Below are positions 1-5,508 of a stretch of DNA of 7,051 nucleotides, piece after piece (positions within the stretch are counted from its first letter, which is position 1; every line of letters starts with the position of its first letter). Source of the DNA: Clostridia bacterium (GTDB lineage: Bacteria; Bacillota; Clostridia; Oscillospirales; Acutalibacteraceae); NCBI GenBank assembly GCA_017382915.1, contig JAFNZJ010000035.1, positions 1 through 7,051 on the forward strand, written 5' to 3'. Below the pieces are notes generated by a model. That model saw only the letters and a list, made by a program, of their open reading frames with translations, was not told the DNA's origin and did not search any database. The translations under genes and the position numbers were made by a program.

Positions 1-107
1 ACGAAACGACACATTTATGTGTGGCGGGTAATAGTTGCGTGGCTGGCAGGCCAATACGCAAACGCACTTGTGCGTAGCCAGTAACATTAGGGCTATGCCC
101 GAAAATG
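1..107. repeat. Inverted-repeat cluster, possible structured RNA or interspersed palindromic element
   Basis: There is no convincing gene here, but short inverted repeats are dense. ACACAT-TT-ATGTGT lies at 9-22 and ACGCAC-TT-GTGCGT at 62-75. TTGCGT at 35-40 can pair with ACGCAA at 56-61, enclosing a smaller GGC/GCC pairing. CTGGC at 43-47 can pair with GCCAG at 77-81, and GGGC-TAT-GCCC lies at 90-100. The two 14-bp palindromes share one design: 6-nt arms around a TT centre. The stretch lies just past the terminator of the leftward gene at 145-867. It may be the end of an interspersed palindromic repeat, part of a structured RNA cut by the window edge, or chance. I do not recognise a known RNA family. 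Confidence 0.35.
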
Positions 108-131
108 AAAAACCACCCGCTATGCGGGTGG
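108..131 (-). terminator. Intrinsic terminator of the zinc-ribbon protein gene
   Basis: CCACCCGC (113-120) and GCGGGTGG (124-131) form a perfect, GC-rich 8-bp stem with a 3-nt loop. Read on the minus strand, the stem is followed at once by five T residues (A108-A112 on the plus strand). It lies 14 nt past the stop codon of the leftward gene ending at 145, as expected for a Rho-independent terminator. Confidence 0.85.
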
Positions 132-144
132 ATATTTATTAATG

Positions 145-867
145 TTATTTAAGCTTATAACCACAGGTGCCGCAGAATGAAGCAGCAGGTGGATTTACTG
201 CATCACAACGAATACATTTGCCGTTGTTATGTACAGGTGGCTGAACAGGCTGTACGGGAGGTTGAACAGGCTGTACAGGGGGCTGTACGGGTTGAACAGG
301 TTGCACCGGCTGTACAGGTGATTTGATAGGCTCAACGCGTGGCTGTACTGGTTGAACAGGCTGTACGGGTTGAACAGGTTGTACGGGTTGAACAGGTTGC
401 ACAGGAGGTTGTACAGGCTGAACAGGGGTCTGCACAGGTGGTTGTACAGGAGGTGGTTGTACAGGCGGCTGTGCGGGTGCGCCGTACTGGGGTGCCGCAG
501 GTTGTGCTGCAACATTAACCCTTACAATACCGTGTGAAGCAGCAAGTGATTGCTCAAATTCGGTAATATCGGTTACTAAAAGTGCCTTTGCACCATAACC
601 GTACCAACCGTCAATACCCATTTCACCAACATATACACCCGGCACAATGGGGAACTTAAGCCAAGCCTCTAAATGAAGCTTACCATCGGTAATAATGGGT
701 TTCATAAATTTAGGGGCAACCCAAAAGCCTACACCCCTTTTATAAACCTGCTCGCCTTCAATTAAAACATACTCATAGCCTTTTGAAAGAAGCAGACCGT
801 GAACATCATTAGCAAATTTTGCGGCATCGCCGACAAAGGTATATTCTCTAATTTCTCTTTTGCCCAT
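145..867 (-). CDS. Unknown N-terminal domain + Pro-Val-Gln repeat linker + C-terminal zinc ribbon protein
   Basis: This is a 240-residue protein of unknown function in three parts. Residues 1-118 look like a compact folded domain rich in aromatic and glycine residues. About 122-213 is a low-complexity linker of PVQ and PVQP units, broken once by RVEPIKSP (177-184). Residues 218-235 form a zinc ribbon with Cys218, Cys221, Cys232 and Cys235 (CxxC-x10-CxxC) next to the C-terminus. There is no signal peptide or membrane segment, so it is probably cytoplasmic. I chose the ATG at 867 because AAGGAG at 877-882 sits 9 nt upstream; a TTG at 876 would abut that site. The gene has its own promoter and terminator and so is probably monocistronic. 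Clostridial zinc-ribbon proteins with proline-rich linkers are common, but I cannot assign the N-terminal domain. A role in protein or nucleic-acid binding is a guess from the architecture. Confidence 0.85.
   Translation of the reverse strand: MGKREIREYTFVGDAAKFANDVHGLLLSKGYEYVLIEGEQVYKRGVGFWVAPKFMKPIITDGKLHLEAWLKFPIVPGVYVGEMGIDGWYGYGAKALLVTDITEFEQSLAASHGIVRVNVAAQPAAPQYGAPAQPPVQPPPVQPPVQTPVQPVQPPVQPVQPVQPVQPVQPVQPVQPRVEPIKSPVQPVQPVQPVQPPVQPVQPPVQPVQPPVHNNGKCIRCDAVNPPAASFCGTCGYKLK
235..471 (-). repeat. Coding minisatellite (9-nt/18-nt units) encoding PVQ repeats
   Basis: The linker is encoded by tandem 9-nt units for Pro-Val-Gln. On the plus strand, units of type GGTTGAACA alternate with type GGCTGTACG, giving an 18-nt higher-order period that is clearest at about 345-411. 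Extra proline codons (PPVQ) interrupt the period at several points, and a unique insert lies at 316-339. Because every unit is a multiple of three, gain or loss of units keeps the reading frame. The array is a candidate for length variation between strains. Confidence 0.85.
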
Positions 868-876
868 AAAAAACAA

Positions 877-882
877 CTCCTT
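877..882 (-). promoter_or_regulatory. Ribosome binding site deciding the zinc-ribbon gene start
   Basis: AAGGAG on the minus strand is 9 nt from the ATG at 867. It directly abuts the alternative TTG at 876, so it supports the shorter protein. Confidence 0.8.
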
Positions 883-897
883 AACTAGTATAAAATT

Positions 898-926
898 ATA
901 ATATCATATCAAAACATTTTGGTCAA
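898..926 (-). promoter_or_regulatory. Sigma-A-type promoter for the zinc-ribbon protein gene
   Basis: On the minus strand, TTGACC (921-926) is separated by exactly 17 bp from TATTAT (898-903). Each hexamer differs from consensus at one position. It lies in the 69-bp gap between the symporter stop and the downstream ATG, and predicts a start near 891 and a 5' leader of about 24 nt. The spacer contains the imperfect palindrome CAAAACATTTTG (910-921), which could be chance or a small operator. Confidence 0.75.
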
Positions 927-936
927 TAAAAATATG

Positions 937-2403
937 CTAATATTCGACATTTTTCTCCTGCTCATTTTGTATATCGGGGTAGGCCGAAATAAGCGGCGGC
1001 AGGTAGGTTTTACCCTTAATGGTTCGCAAAATATAATTGTTTGTAATTATAATAATTTTGTCTTTCAGGCAAAGCAGAGCAATCAGATTTGGCACCGCCA
1101 TAAGACCATTAAAGGCATCGGCAATAAGCCAAATGGTATCCAGCCGTAAAACCGACCCCGGTATAACCGCCAAAACAAAAATAAGCTTATAAATAAAGGT
1201 AGATTTTTCACCAAACAAATACAAAGCGCATTTTATACCGTAAAAGGACCAGCCCATAACGGTTGCCAACGCAAAAAGCAGGGTAAAAAGTGCAACCAAA
1301 TCACCCGCAGGTGCACCAAGGCTACTGCTAAATGCGGCGGCCACCATATTTGCCCCCTCAAGCGAAGGGCATTTATAAACCCCCGATGTAAGCAGGGCAA
1401 AGGCGGTAAGACTGCAACCAATAATGGTGTCAAAAAATACCGTAAAAATGCCCCACATACCCTGTACGGCGGGCTCGGTTACATCCGATGCCGCCCCCAC
1501 AATAACGGCCGAGCCCAAACCTGCCTCATTTGAAAAAACACCCCGCCGCATACCAATTTCCATTGCTTTTTTTATTCCATACCCTGCGGCGCCGCCAAGG
1601 GCGGGCTTAAGACCAAACGCCCCCTTAAAAATGGCTATCAGTGCATCACCAAAACTGTCAAGATTTATAAAAATTATTAAAAGGGTGCCTAAAATATAAA
1701 GCAGGGTGGATATGGGCACAAGCTTTTCGGTAATTCGGCAGATTGTGTGAATACCGCCAAAAACCACCAAACCAATAATTACTGTCAGTACCGCCGCCGT
1801 TACAGCGGTGGGTATTTTTATGCCAAAAATACCATTTTCAAGCAGTGATGATACCGTGTTGACCTGTGTCATATTGCCCATTCCAAGGGATGCCAGCATA
1901 CAAAAAAACGCAAAAGAAAAGGCAAGCGGTTTTTTAAAATGCTTTAAAAACCTCTTACCCTTTAAACCTTCTGTTAAATAATACATTGCGCCGCCGCAAA
2001 ATTCATTTTTACTATTTTTCTTTCGGTAGTAAATTCCCAGTAAATTTTCGGCATAGGCGGTGGTCATACCAAGCAATGCCGAAATCCACATCCAAAAAAC
2101 GGCGCCCGCACCACCCAGCGTTATGGCCGATGCCACACCCGCAATGTTGCCGGTACCGATTGTGGCGGCAAGTGCGGTGGATATTGCCTGAAACTGGGTT
2201 ATACCGCCCTTTGGTGCCTTTTTATTTTTTGAACTAAAAAGAGAAAAAACTGTACGCTTTAGCGCCAGTCCTAAATGCCGTATGCTAAAAAATTTTGTCT
2301 TAACGCCAAGGTACAGCCCTGTGCCTAAAAGCAAAATAATCATAGGGCTACCCCAAATAATATTGCCGTTTATCCACTCTAAAAAGCTGTTGAAATTAGG
2401 CAT
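937..2403 (-). CDS. Sodium:alanine/glycine symporter (AGCS family)
   Basis: This 488-residue integral membrane protein belongs to the AGCS (AlsT/DagA/AgcS) family, which takes up alanine or glycine with Na+ or H+. Family signatures are visible. GTGNIAGVASAI (83-94) runs into GGAGAVFWMWISALLGMTTAYAE (97-119), and GMRRGVFSNEAGLGSA lies at 284-299. GWSFYGIKCALYLFGEK is at 384-400 and IADAFNGLMAVPNLIALL at 427-444. About ten hydrophobic segments fit the family topology, and the length is normal. The ATG at 2403 overlaps the end of the upstream DUF1294 gene by 8 nt and has GGGGTG (2409-2414) as a ribosome binding site inside that gene, suggesting translational coupling. It is the last gene of the rlmD operon. 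I see no terminator after the TAG stop, so some read-through into the zinc-ribbon gene is possible. Family assignment is firm; alanine versus glycine preference cannot be read from sequence. Confidence 0.95.
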   Translation of the reverse strand: MPNFNSFLEWINGNIIWGSPMIILLLGTGLYLGVKTKFFSIRHLGLALKRTVFSLFSSKNKKAPKGGITQFQAISTALAATIGTGNIAGVASAITLGGAGAVFWMWISALLGMTTAYAENLLGIYYRKKNSKNEFCGGAMYYLTEGLKGKRFLKHFKKPLAFSFAFFCMLASLGMGNMTQVNTVSSLLENGIFGIKIPTAVTAAVLTVIIGLVVFGGIHTICRITEKLVPISTLLYILGTLLIIFINLDSFGDALIAIFKGAFGLKPALGGAAGYGIKKAMEIGMRRGVFSNEAGLGSAVIVGAASDVTEPAVQGMWGIFTVFFDTIIGCSLTAFALLTSGVYKCPSLEGANMVAAAFSSSLGAPAGDLVALFTLLFALATVMGWSFYGIKCALYLFGEKSTFIYKLIFVLAVIPGSVLRLDTIWLIADAFNGLMAVPNLIALLCLKDKIIIITNNYILRTIKGKTYLPPLISAYPDIQNEQEKNVEY

Positions 2404-2674
2404 AATAGCACCCCAAAAACCAAATTATTGCACCTATTTGCAGTAAAAGTAGTAGTGGCACCGTAATAAAAAATTTAGGCTTTAGGGTTTTGTGCCTAAA
2501 AACATACATACCAAACATTCCGCCAAGCGACCCAAATAAAAAGCAAAATAAAATAAGGGTAAATTCGGGTATGCGGTAGCGGTTTTTAATGGCCTTAAAC
2601 TTGTCAATACCAAATAAAATAAAGGTGATAATATTTATAATTGCCAAATAAAAAATTAAAGCCTTTAAAAGCAT
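2396..2674 (-). CDS. DUF1294 family small membrane protein
   Basis: This 92-residue protein has about three hydrophobic segments (roughly 3-22, 38-58 and 68-88). It shows the DUF1294 pattern: FGIDKFKA (21-28) after the first segment, RIPE (34-37), a Gly-rich GSLGGMFGM stretch (48-56) and RHKT (60-63). The function of DUF1294 proteins is not known; the pattern indicates only a small inner-membrane protein with conserved charged loops. The ATG at 2674 has AAAGGGTGAT just upstream, and the gene starts 14 nt after the preceding stop. Its end overlaps the symporter start by 8 nt, so the two are probably translated from one mRNA. That coupling could mean a functional link with transport, but this family occurs in many contexts. 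Confidence 0.9.
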   Translation of the reverse strand: MLLKALIFYLAIINIITFILFGIDKFKAIKNRYRIPEFTLILFCFLFGSLGGMFGMYVFRHKTLKPKFFITVPLLLLLQIGAIIWFLGCYYA

Positions 2675-2688
2675 ATTATCACCCTTTA

Positions 2689-3117
2689 TTATAAATATTT
2701 TTTAGCAAAATCCTCATCATTTTGGTAACGTATCAGCTCATAATATTGGTTGGCCAAAAGATAGGTATCATCAAGGTGGGTAAAAAGCGGTGGTCTGTTT
2801 ACACCTAACATATAGTCATTAACCTTTTTGCAGCGCTTTGTCGCCAAGCTTTTTTGATGCTTAATATCATTTTCAAGGTCATACCCCACCGAGCGATATG
2901 TAGGAAAGCCGTCTTTTTCTTCGGCCAAATTACGCATTAAATTATGACCTATTTTGTAAAGTAAAGCAAAAATGTTTTGCCTGTCATCAAAGGGCAGTCC
3001 CTTAATTTTTAAATCAATAAGTCGGCTGTTTCGTCCTTGTTCAGAATTTCTGTAAAAAGCAAAAAAATCTGACCCCCAAGGATGCTTATATTCACCAACC
3101 TTTATAACTTCTTTCAT
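2689..3117 (-). CDS. Hypothetical protein, 142 residues
   Basis: I do not recognise this protein. It is soluble in character, with no signal peptide or membrane segment, and is rich in charged and aromatic residues. It has a single Cys (in TKRCKK), so no cysteine-based metal site is likely. The N-terminal third has the look of beta strands (VGEYKHPWGSDFFAFYR, then RLIDLKIKGLPF). The rest looks helical, including a basic stretch (HQKSLATKRCKKVNDYM) and a tyrosine-rich end (TYLLANQYYELIRYQ). The ATG at 3117 is preceded by a good ribosome binding site (AGGTGA, about 5 nt away) and lies 13 nt after the rlmD stop, so it is cotranscribed with rlmD. That it is a real gene is supported by the spacing, the binding site and an uninterrupted frame. 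Confidence 0.8.
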   Translation of the reverse strand: MKEVIKVGEYKHPWGSDFFAFYRNSEQGRNSRLIDLKIKGLPFDDRQNIFALLYKIGHNLMRNLAEEKDGFPTYRSVGYDLENDIKHQKSLATKRCKKVNDYMLGVNRPPLFTHLDDTYLLANQYYELIRYQNDEDFAKKYL

Positions 3118-3130
3118 AATTCACCTATTC

Positions 3131-4492
3131 CTACCTTGAAAATAGTGCAACCGTTTCAACATGCGCGGTGGCGGGGAACAGGTCAACGGGACTGTACTCT
3201 TTAAGACTATAACCAAGCCCACCAAGAAGCTTGGCATCCCTTGCCAGTGTTGCAGGGTCGCAGGATATATAAATTATCTTTTTAGGGGCAAAATCGGTTG
3301 CAATAATACTAATCAGACCTTCATCACATCCCTTGCGGGGCGGGTCAACTATAACCACATCGGGCTTTATGCCGCGGGTCTTAAGGTCGCCTGCCGCTTT
3401 GGTGGCATCACCCAAAATAAACTCGCAGTTTTCAGCATTGCAGCTTACGGCATTTTGCTTTGCGTTTTCTATGGCGGCGGGCACAATTTCCACTCCGTAA
3501 AGGTAGCGACCGTCAGCACCGCACAGATTTAAAACACTAAGCCCTATGGTACCAATACCGCAAAACAGGTCAATTATTATGTTATCATCCTTTTCAATAT
3601 ATGCGGCGGCCTTTTTGTATAGCACCTCGGCGGCGGGGCGGTTTACTTGGTAAAAAGATTCGGCAGAAATTTTCACCTTAACGCCACAAATTTCATCATT
3701 TATATAGGGTTTTCCATAAACCAAAACGGTCTTTTCGCCCAAAATAACATTGGTGTCTTTTTTGTTTATGTTATATTCAAGGCTTACCAGCGCATCGCCG
3801 ATATATTCTTTAAGGGCTTTGGTAAGCTCATCTGCAAAGGGCAGGCTGTCACCGTTTATTATAAGCACCACCATAACCTCGCCCGTTGTTTCACCAAAGC
3901 GAAGAAGTGCGTGACGAAGCAGTCCCTTGCCGGTTTGCTCATCGTATGCGGTAAGGTTAAATTTGTCTGCCCATACCTTTACACCCTGCATAGCCTTTTC
4001 AAAAATATCGGGCTGAAGCAGGCAACCACCGTTTTTAACAACCCTGTGTGAATGGCGTGCAAAAAAGCCATAGCAAAGCCCATCTTCACCGTATGAAAAG
4101 GGGTACTGCGCCTTATTGCGGTAATGACAAAGGGCGGGGGAGGGCGTAATGGGTAGCGGGTCAAGGTTTATTCCGCCAATGCGGTTAATGGCATCCTTAA
4201 CAGATTGCTCTTTAACCATAAGCTCATGCTCATAGGTAATGTGCCTAAATGAACAACCACCGCACTGCCTAAAGGCTAAACAGTCCACATCCTTTCGGTG
4301 GGGTGATGGGACTATAACCTCCATAAGCTTGCCAACGGCAAAGCTTTTTTTAACCTTTATTATATGCGCCTTTACGGTGTCACCAACGCCGGTCTGGTCA
4401 ACAAAAACGGCAAGTCCGTTATATTTGCCAATACCTGCCCCAAGTGATGAAAGGGCGGTGATTTCTAAAATAATTTCATCGTTCTTTTTCAT
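3131..4492 (-). CDS. rlmD: 23S rRNA (uracil-5-)-methyltransferase, RlmD/RlmCD (RumA) family
   Basis: This 453-residue SAM-dependent enzyme makes 5-methyluridine in 23S rRNA. In Firmicutes a single RlmCD enzyme typically modifies both U747 and U1939 (E. coli numbering). An N-terminal TRAM RNA-binding domain covers about residues 1-60. The 4Fe-4S ligands appear as Cys71, Cys77, Cys80 (CLAFRQCGGCSF) and Cys157. The SAM-binding motif is IIDLFCGIGTIG, followed by VDPPRKG. The catalytic nucleophile is Cys411 in YISCDPATLARD, and Glu446 in HVET is the expected base. An in-frame ATG at 4582 would add 30 residues, but the promoter at 4523-4551 lies inside that extension. The ATG at 4492, with AAAGG at 4501-4505, gives the normal N-terminus. 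It is the first gene of the operon with the 142-residue protein, DUF1294 and the symporter. U747 versus U1939 specificity is not determined. Confidence 0.94.
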   Translation of the reverse strand: MKKNDEIILEITALSSLGAGIGKYNGLAVFVDQTGVGDTVKAHIIKVKKSFAVGKLMEVIVPSPHRKDVDCLAFRQCGGCSFRHITYEHELMVKEQSVKDAINRIGGINLDPLPITPSPALCHYRNKAQYPFSYGEDGLCYGFFARHSHRVVKNGGCLLQPDIFEKAMQGVKVWADKFNLTAYDEQTGKGLLRHALLRFGETTGEVMVVLIINGDSLPFADELTKALKEYIGDALVSLEYNINKKDTNVILGEKTVLVYGKPYINDEICGVKVKISAESFYQVNRPAAEVLYKKAAAYIEKDDNIIIDLFCGIGTIGLSVLNLCGADGRYLYGVEIVPAAIENAKQNAVSCNAENCEFILGDATKAAGDLKTRGIKPDVVIVDPPRKGCDEGLISIIATDFAPKKIIYISCDPATLARDAKLLGGLGYSLKEYSPVDLFPATAHVETVALFSR

Positions 4493-4500
4493 TTTTATTT

Positions 4501-4505
4501 CCTTT
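4501..4505 (-). promoter_or_regulatory. Ribosome binding site deciding the rlmD start
   Basis: AAAGG on the minus strand, 8 nt before the ATG at 4492, supports the start at the TRAM domain rather than the upstream in-frame ATG at 4582. Confidence 0.75.
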
Positions 4506-4522
4506 ATAAAAATTATATAAAA

Positions 4523-4551
4523 ATAATACCATAATTGCCGTCCTTTTTCAA
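4523..4551 (-). promoter_or_regulatory. Sigma-A-type promoter of the rlmD operon
   Basis: On the minus strand, TTGAAA (4546-4551) and TATTAT (4523-4528) are separated by exactly 17 bp. The predicted start near 4516 leaves a short leader of about 24 nt before the ATG at 4492. A second AT-rich stretch (TATAAT-like, about 4514-4519) lies just downstream. Transcription diverges from the spoIIGA promoter on the other strand. Confidence 0.8.
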
Positions 4552-4581
4552 GGCACACCACCTTTAAAATAAATTTATTCA

Positions 4582-4625
4582 CCCGACAGATTACGACCTA
4601 TTTTTTAAATGCGGGGTTATATAAT
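4582..4625 (+). promoter_or_regulatory. Candidate spoIIGA-sigE promoter with two Spo0A-box-like sites
   Basis: A consensus TATAAT lies at 4620-4625, predicting a start near 4632. No good -35 hexamer stands at 17-18 bp upstream (4597-4602 reads CCTATT). On the minus strand, two heptamers resemble the Spo0A box TGTCGAA: TGTCGGG (4582-4588) and GGTCGTA (4592-4598), each matching at 5 of 7 positions. They are in the same orientation, 10 bp apart, at about -50 and -40. In B. subtilis, spoIIG is activated by phosphorylated Spo0A bound near the -35 region of a promoter with abnormal spacing. The -10 is well supported; the Spo0A sites are inference. Confidence 0.5.
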
Positions 4626-4638
4626 GGTTGTAGTCTTT

Positions 4639-4644
4639 AGGGGG
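4639..4644 (+). promoter_or_regulatory. Ribosome binding site for the TTG start of spoIIGA
   Basis: AGGGGG, followed by TGGAG, lies 7 nt before a TTG codon at 4652. The frame is closed upstream by TAG at 4631-4633, and the next ATG in frame (4688) would remove conserved N-terminal residues, so TTG is the likely start. Confidence 0.75.
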
Positions 4645-4651
4645 TGGAGCT

Positions 4652-5494
4652 TTGGTTATATATGCAGATGTGCTTTTTGTTTTAAATATGTATGTAAACT
4701 TTTTTATCTTAAAGCTTACCTTTGCGGTGTGTAAAAGTAAAACCCGCCTTTGGCGACTTATATTAGCATCACTTTTAGGGGCGCTTGGCGCATTTTACAT
4801 ACTTTTGCCCTACACTAATTTTTTTACCGATTTTTTATTCAGAATTTTTATATCATCGCTTTTGGTTTTGGTGGCGGTAGGCTTTAATACCGTTAAATGC
4901 TTTATAAGGCATGTGGGGGTGTTTTTTGGCGCATCATTTTTATATGCGGGCGCAATGCTGGGGCTTTGGGCGGTCTTTAAAATTAAAGGCATTGCCATAA
5001 AGGGCTCGGTAGTTTATATGGATATTTCGCCCGTAATTTTAATTATGTCCACACTTATTTGCTACATAATAATTTCGGTAATCAGGTTTTTTTCATCCCG
5101 CCACGCACCAACTGCAAGCAGATGCAAGCTGTCACTGACCGCCAATGAAAAAACGGTAGATATAACGGCAATTGTTGATACCGGTCATAGCCTTAGCGAT
5201 GCCATAACAGGCAAAAGTGTAATAATAATTGACGGCGCGGTGGCAAAAAAACTTTTTGAATTTGTGCCCGACCTTTACACACTGCAAAGCGCGGGTGAGC
5301 TGTCAGGCTTTAGGGTAATACCCTATTCATCGGTTGGGGGGCACGGGCTTTTGGTTGCCTTTTCGCCCCAAAGACTAATAGCAAGGTTGGATGGGGCGTC
5401 CGATACCGAGCTTACCGCCCTTTGCGCCATAACAAATGAACCTCTTGGTGAAGATTACAGGGCAATTATAAGCCCCGAAGCATTAAATATTTGA
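4652..5494 (+). CDS. spoIIGA: Sigma-E processing peptidase SpoIIGA
   Basis: This is a membrane-embedded aspartic protease of the mother-cell side of the sporulation septum, which cleaves pro-sigma-E. The N-terminal half (about 1-146) carries about five hydrophobic segments, beginning with the typical IYADVLFVLNMYVNFFIL. The C-terminal half is the protease domain. The catalytic Asp is Asp176 in VDTGHSL, matching the DTGN motif of the B. subtilis protein, and RVIPYSSVGGHGLL (221-234) is the second conserved block. At 280 residues it is somewhat shorter than the roughly 309-residue B. subtilis protein, but no key element is missing. Translation starts at TTG. The gene ends 14 nt before sigE, its substrate, the standard clostridial and bacillar arrangement. 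Expression is expected early in sporulation under Spo0A. Confidence 0.95.
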   Translation: MVIYADVLFVLNMYVNFFILKLTFAVCKSKTRLWRLILASLLGALGAFYILLPYTNFFTDFLFRIFISSLLVLVAVGFNTVKCFIRHVGVFFGASFLYAGAMLGLWAVFKIKGIAIKGSVVYMDISPVILIMSTLICYIIISVIRFFSSRHAPTASRCKLSLTANEKTVDITAIVDTGHSLSDAITGKSVIIIDGAVAKKLFEFVPDLYTLQSAGELSGFRVIPYSSVGGHGLLVAFSPQRLIARLDGASDTELTALCAITNEPLGEDYRAIISPEALNI

Positions 5495-5508
5495 AAGGAA
5501 AATAAACA

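Noticed and set aside
1..84. Open plus-strand frame of 27 codons running in from the left edge to TAA at 82-84
   Set aside because: It is short, gives no recognisable protein end, and coincides with dense inverted repeats. I could not support it as the tail of a gene, although the missing upstream sequence could change this.
235..471. CRISPR array as an explanation of the regular repeats
   Set aside because: The units are 9 to 18 nt, tandem without spacers, and encode one continuous Pro-Val-Gln frame; no cas gene is present.
195..537. Open frames on both strands across the proline-rich region
   Set aside because: They arise from the 9-nt repeats, which stay open in several frames. The products are low-complexity and lack the zinc ribbon and a good ribosome binding site.
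868..876. TTG start adding three residues to the zinc-ribbon protein
   Set aside because: The AAGGAG site directly abuts this TTG, leaving no spacing, but is 9 nt from the ATG at 867.
1424..1699. Plus-strand open frame inside the symporter gene
   Set aside because: It lies wholly opposite conserved symporter sequence, and its product has no recognisable features.
3161..4051. Two plus-strand open frames (3161-3532 and 3647-4051) opposite rlmD
   Set aside because: They are antisense to the conserved catalytic region of the methyltransferase and have no supporting promoter or domain.
4493..4582. Upstream in-frame ATG that would add 30 residues to RlmD
   Set aside because: A well-spaced promoter lies inside this extension, the ATG at 4492 has its own ribosome binding site, and the TRAM domain starts normally there.
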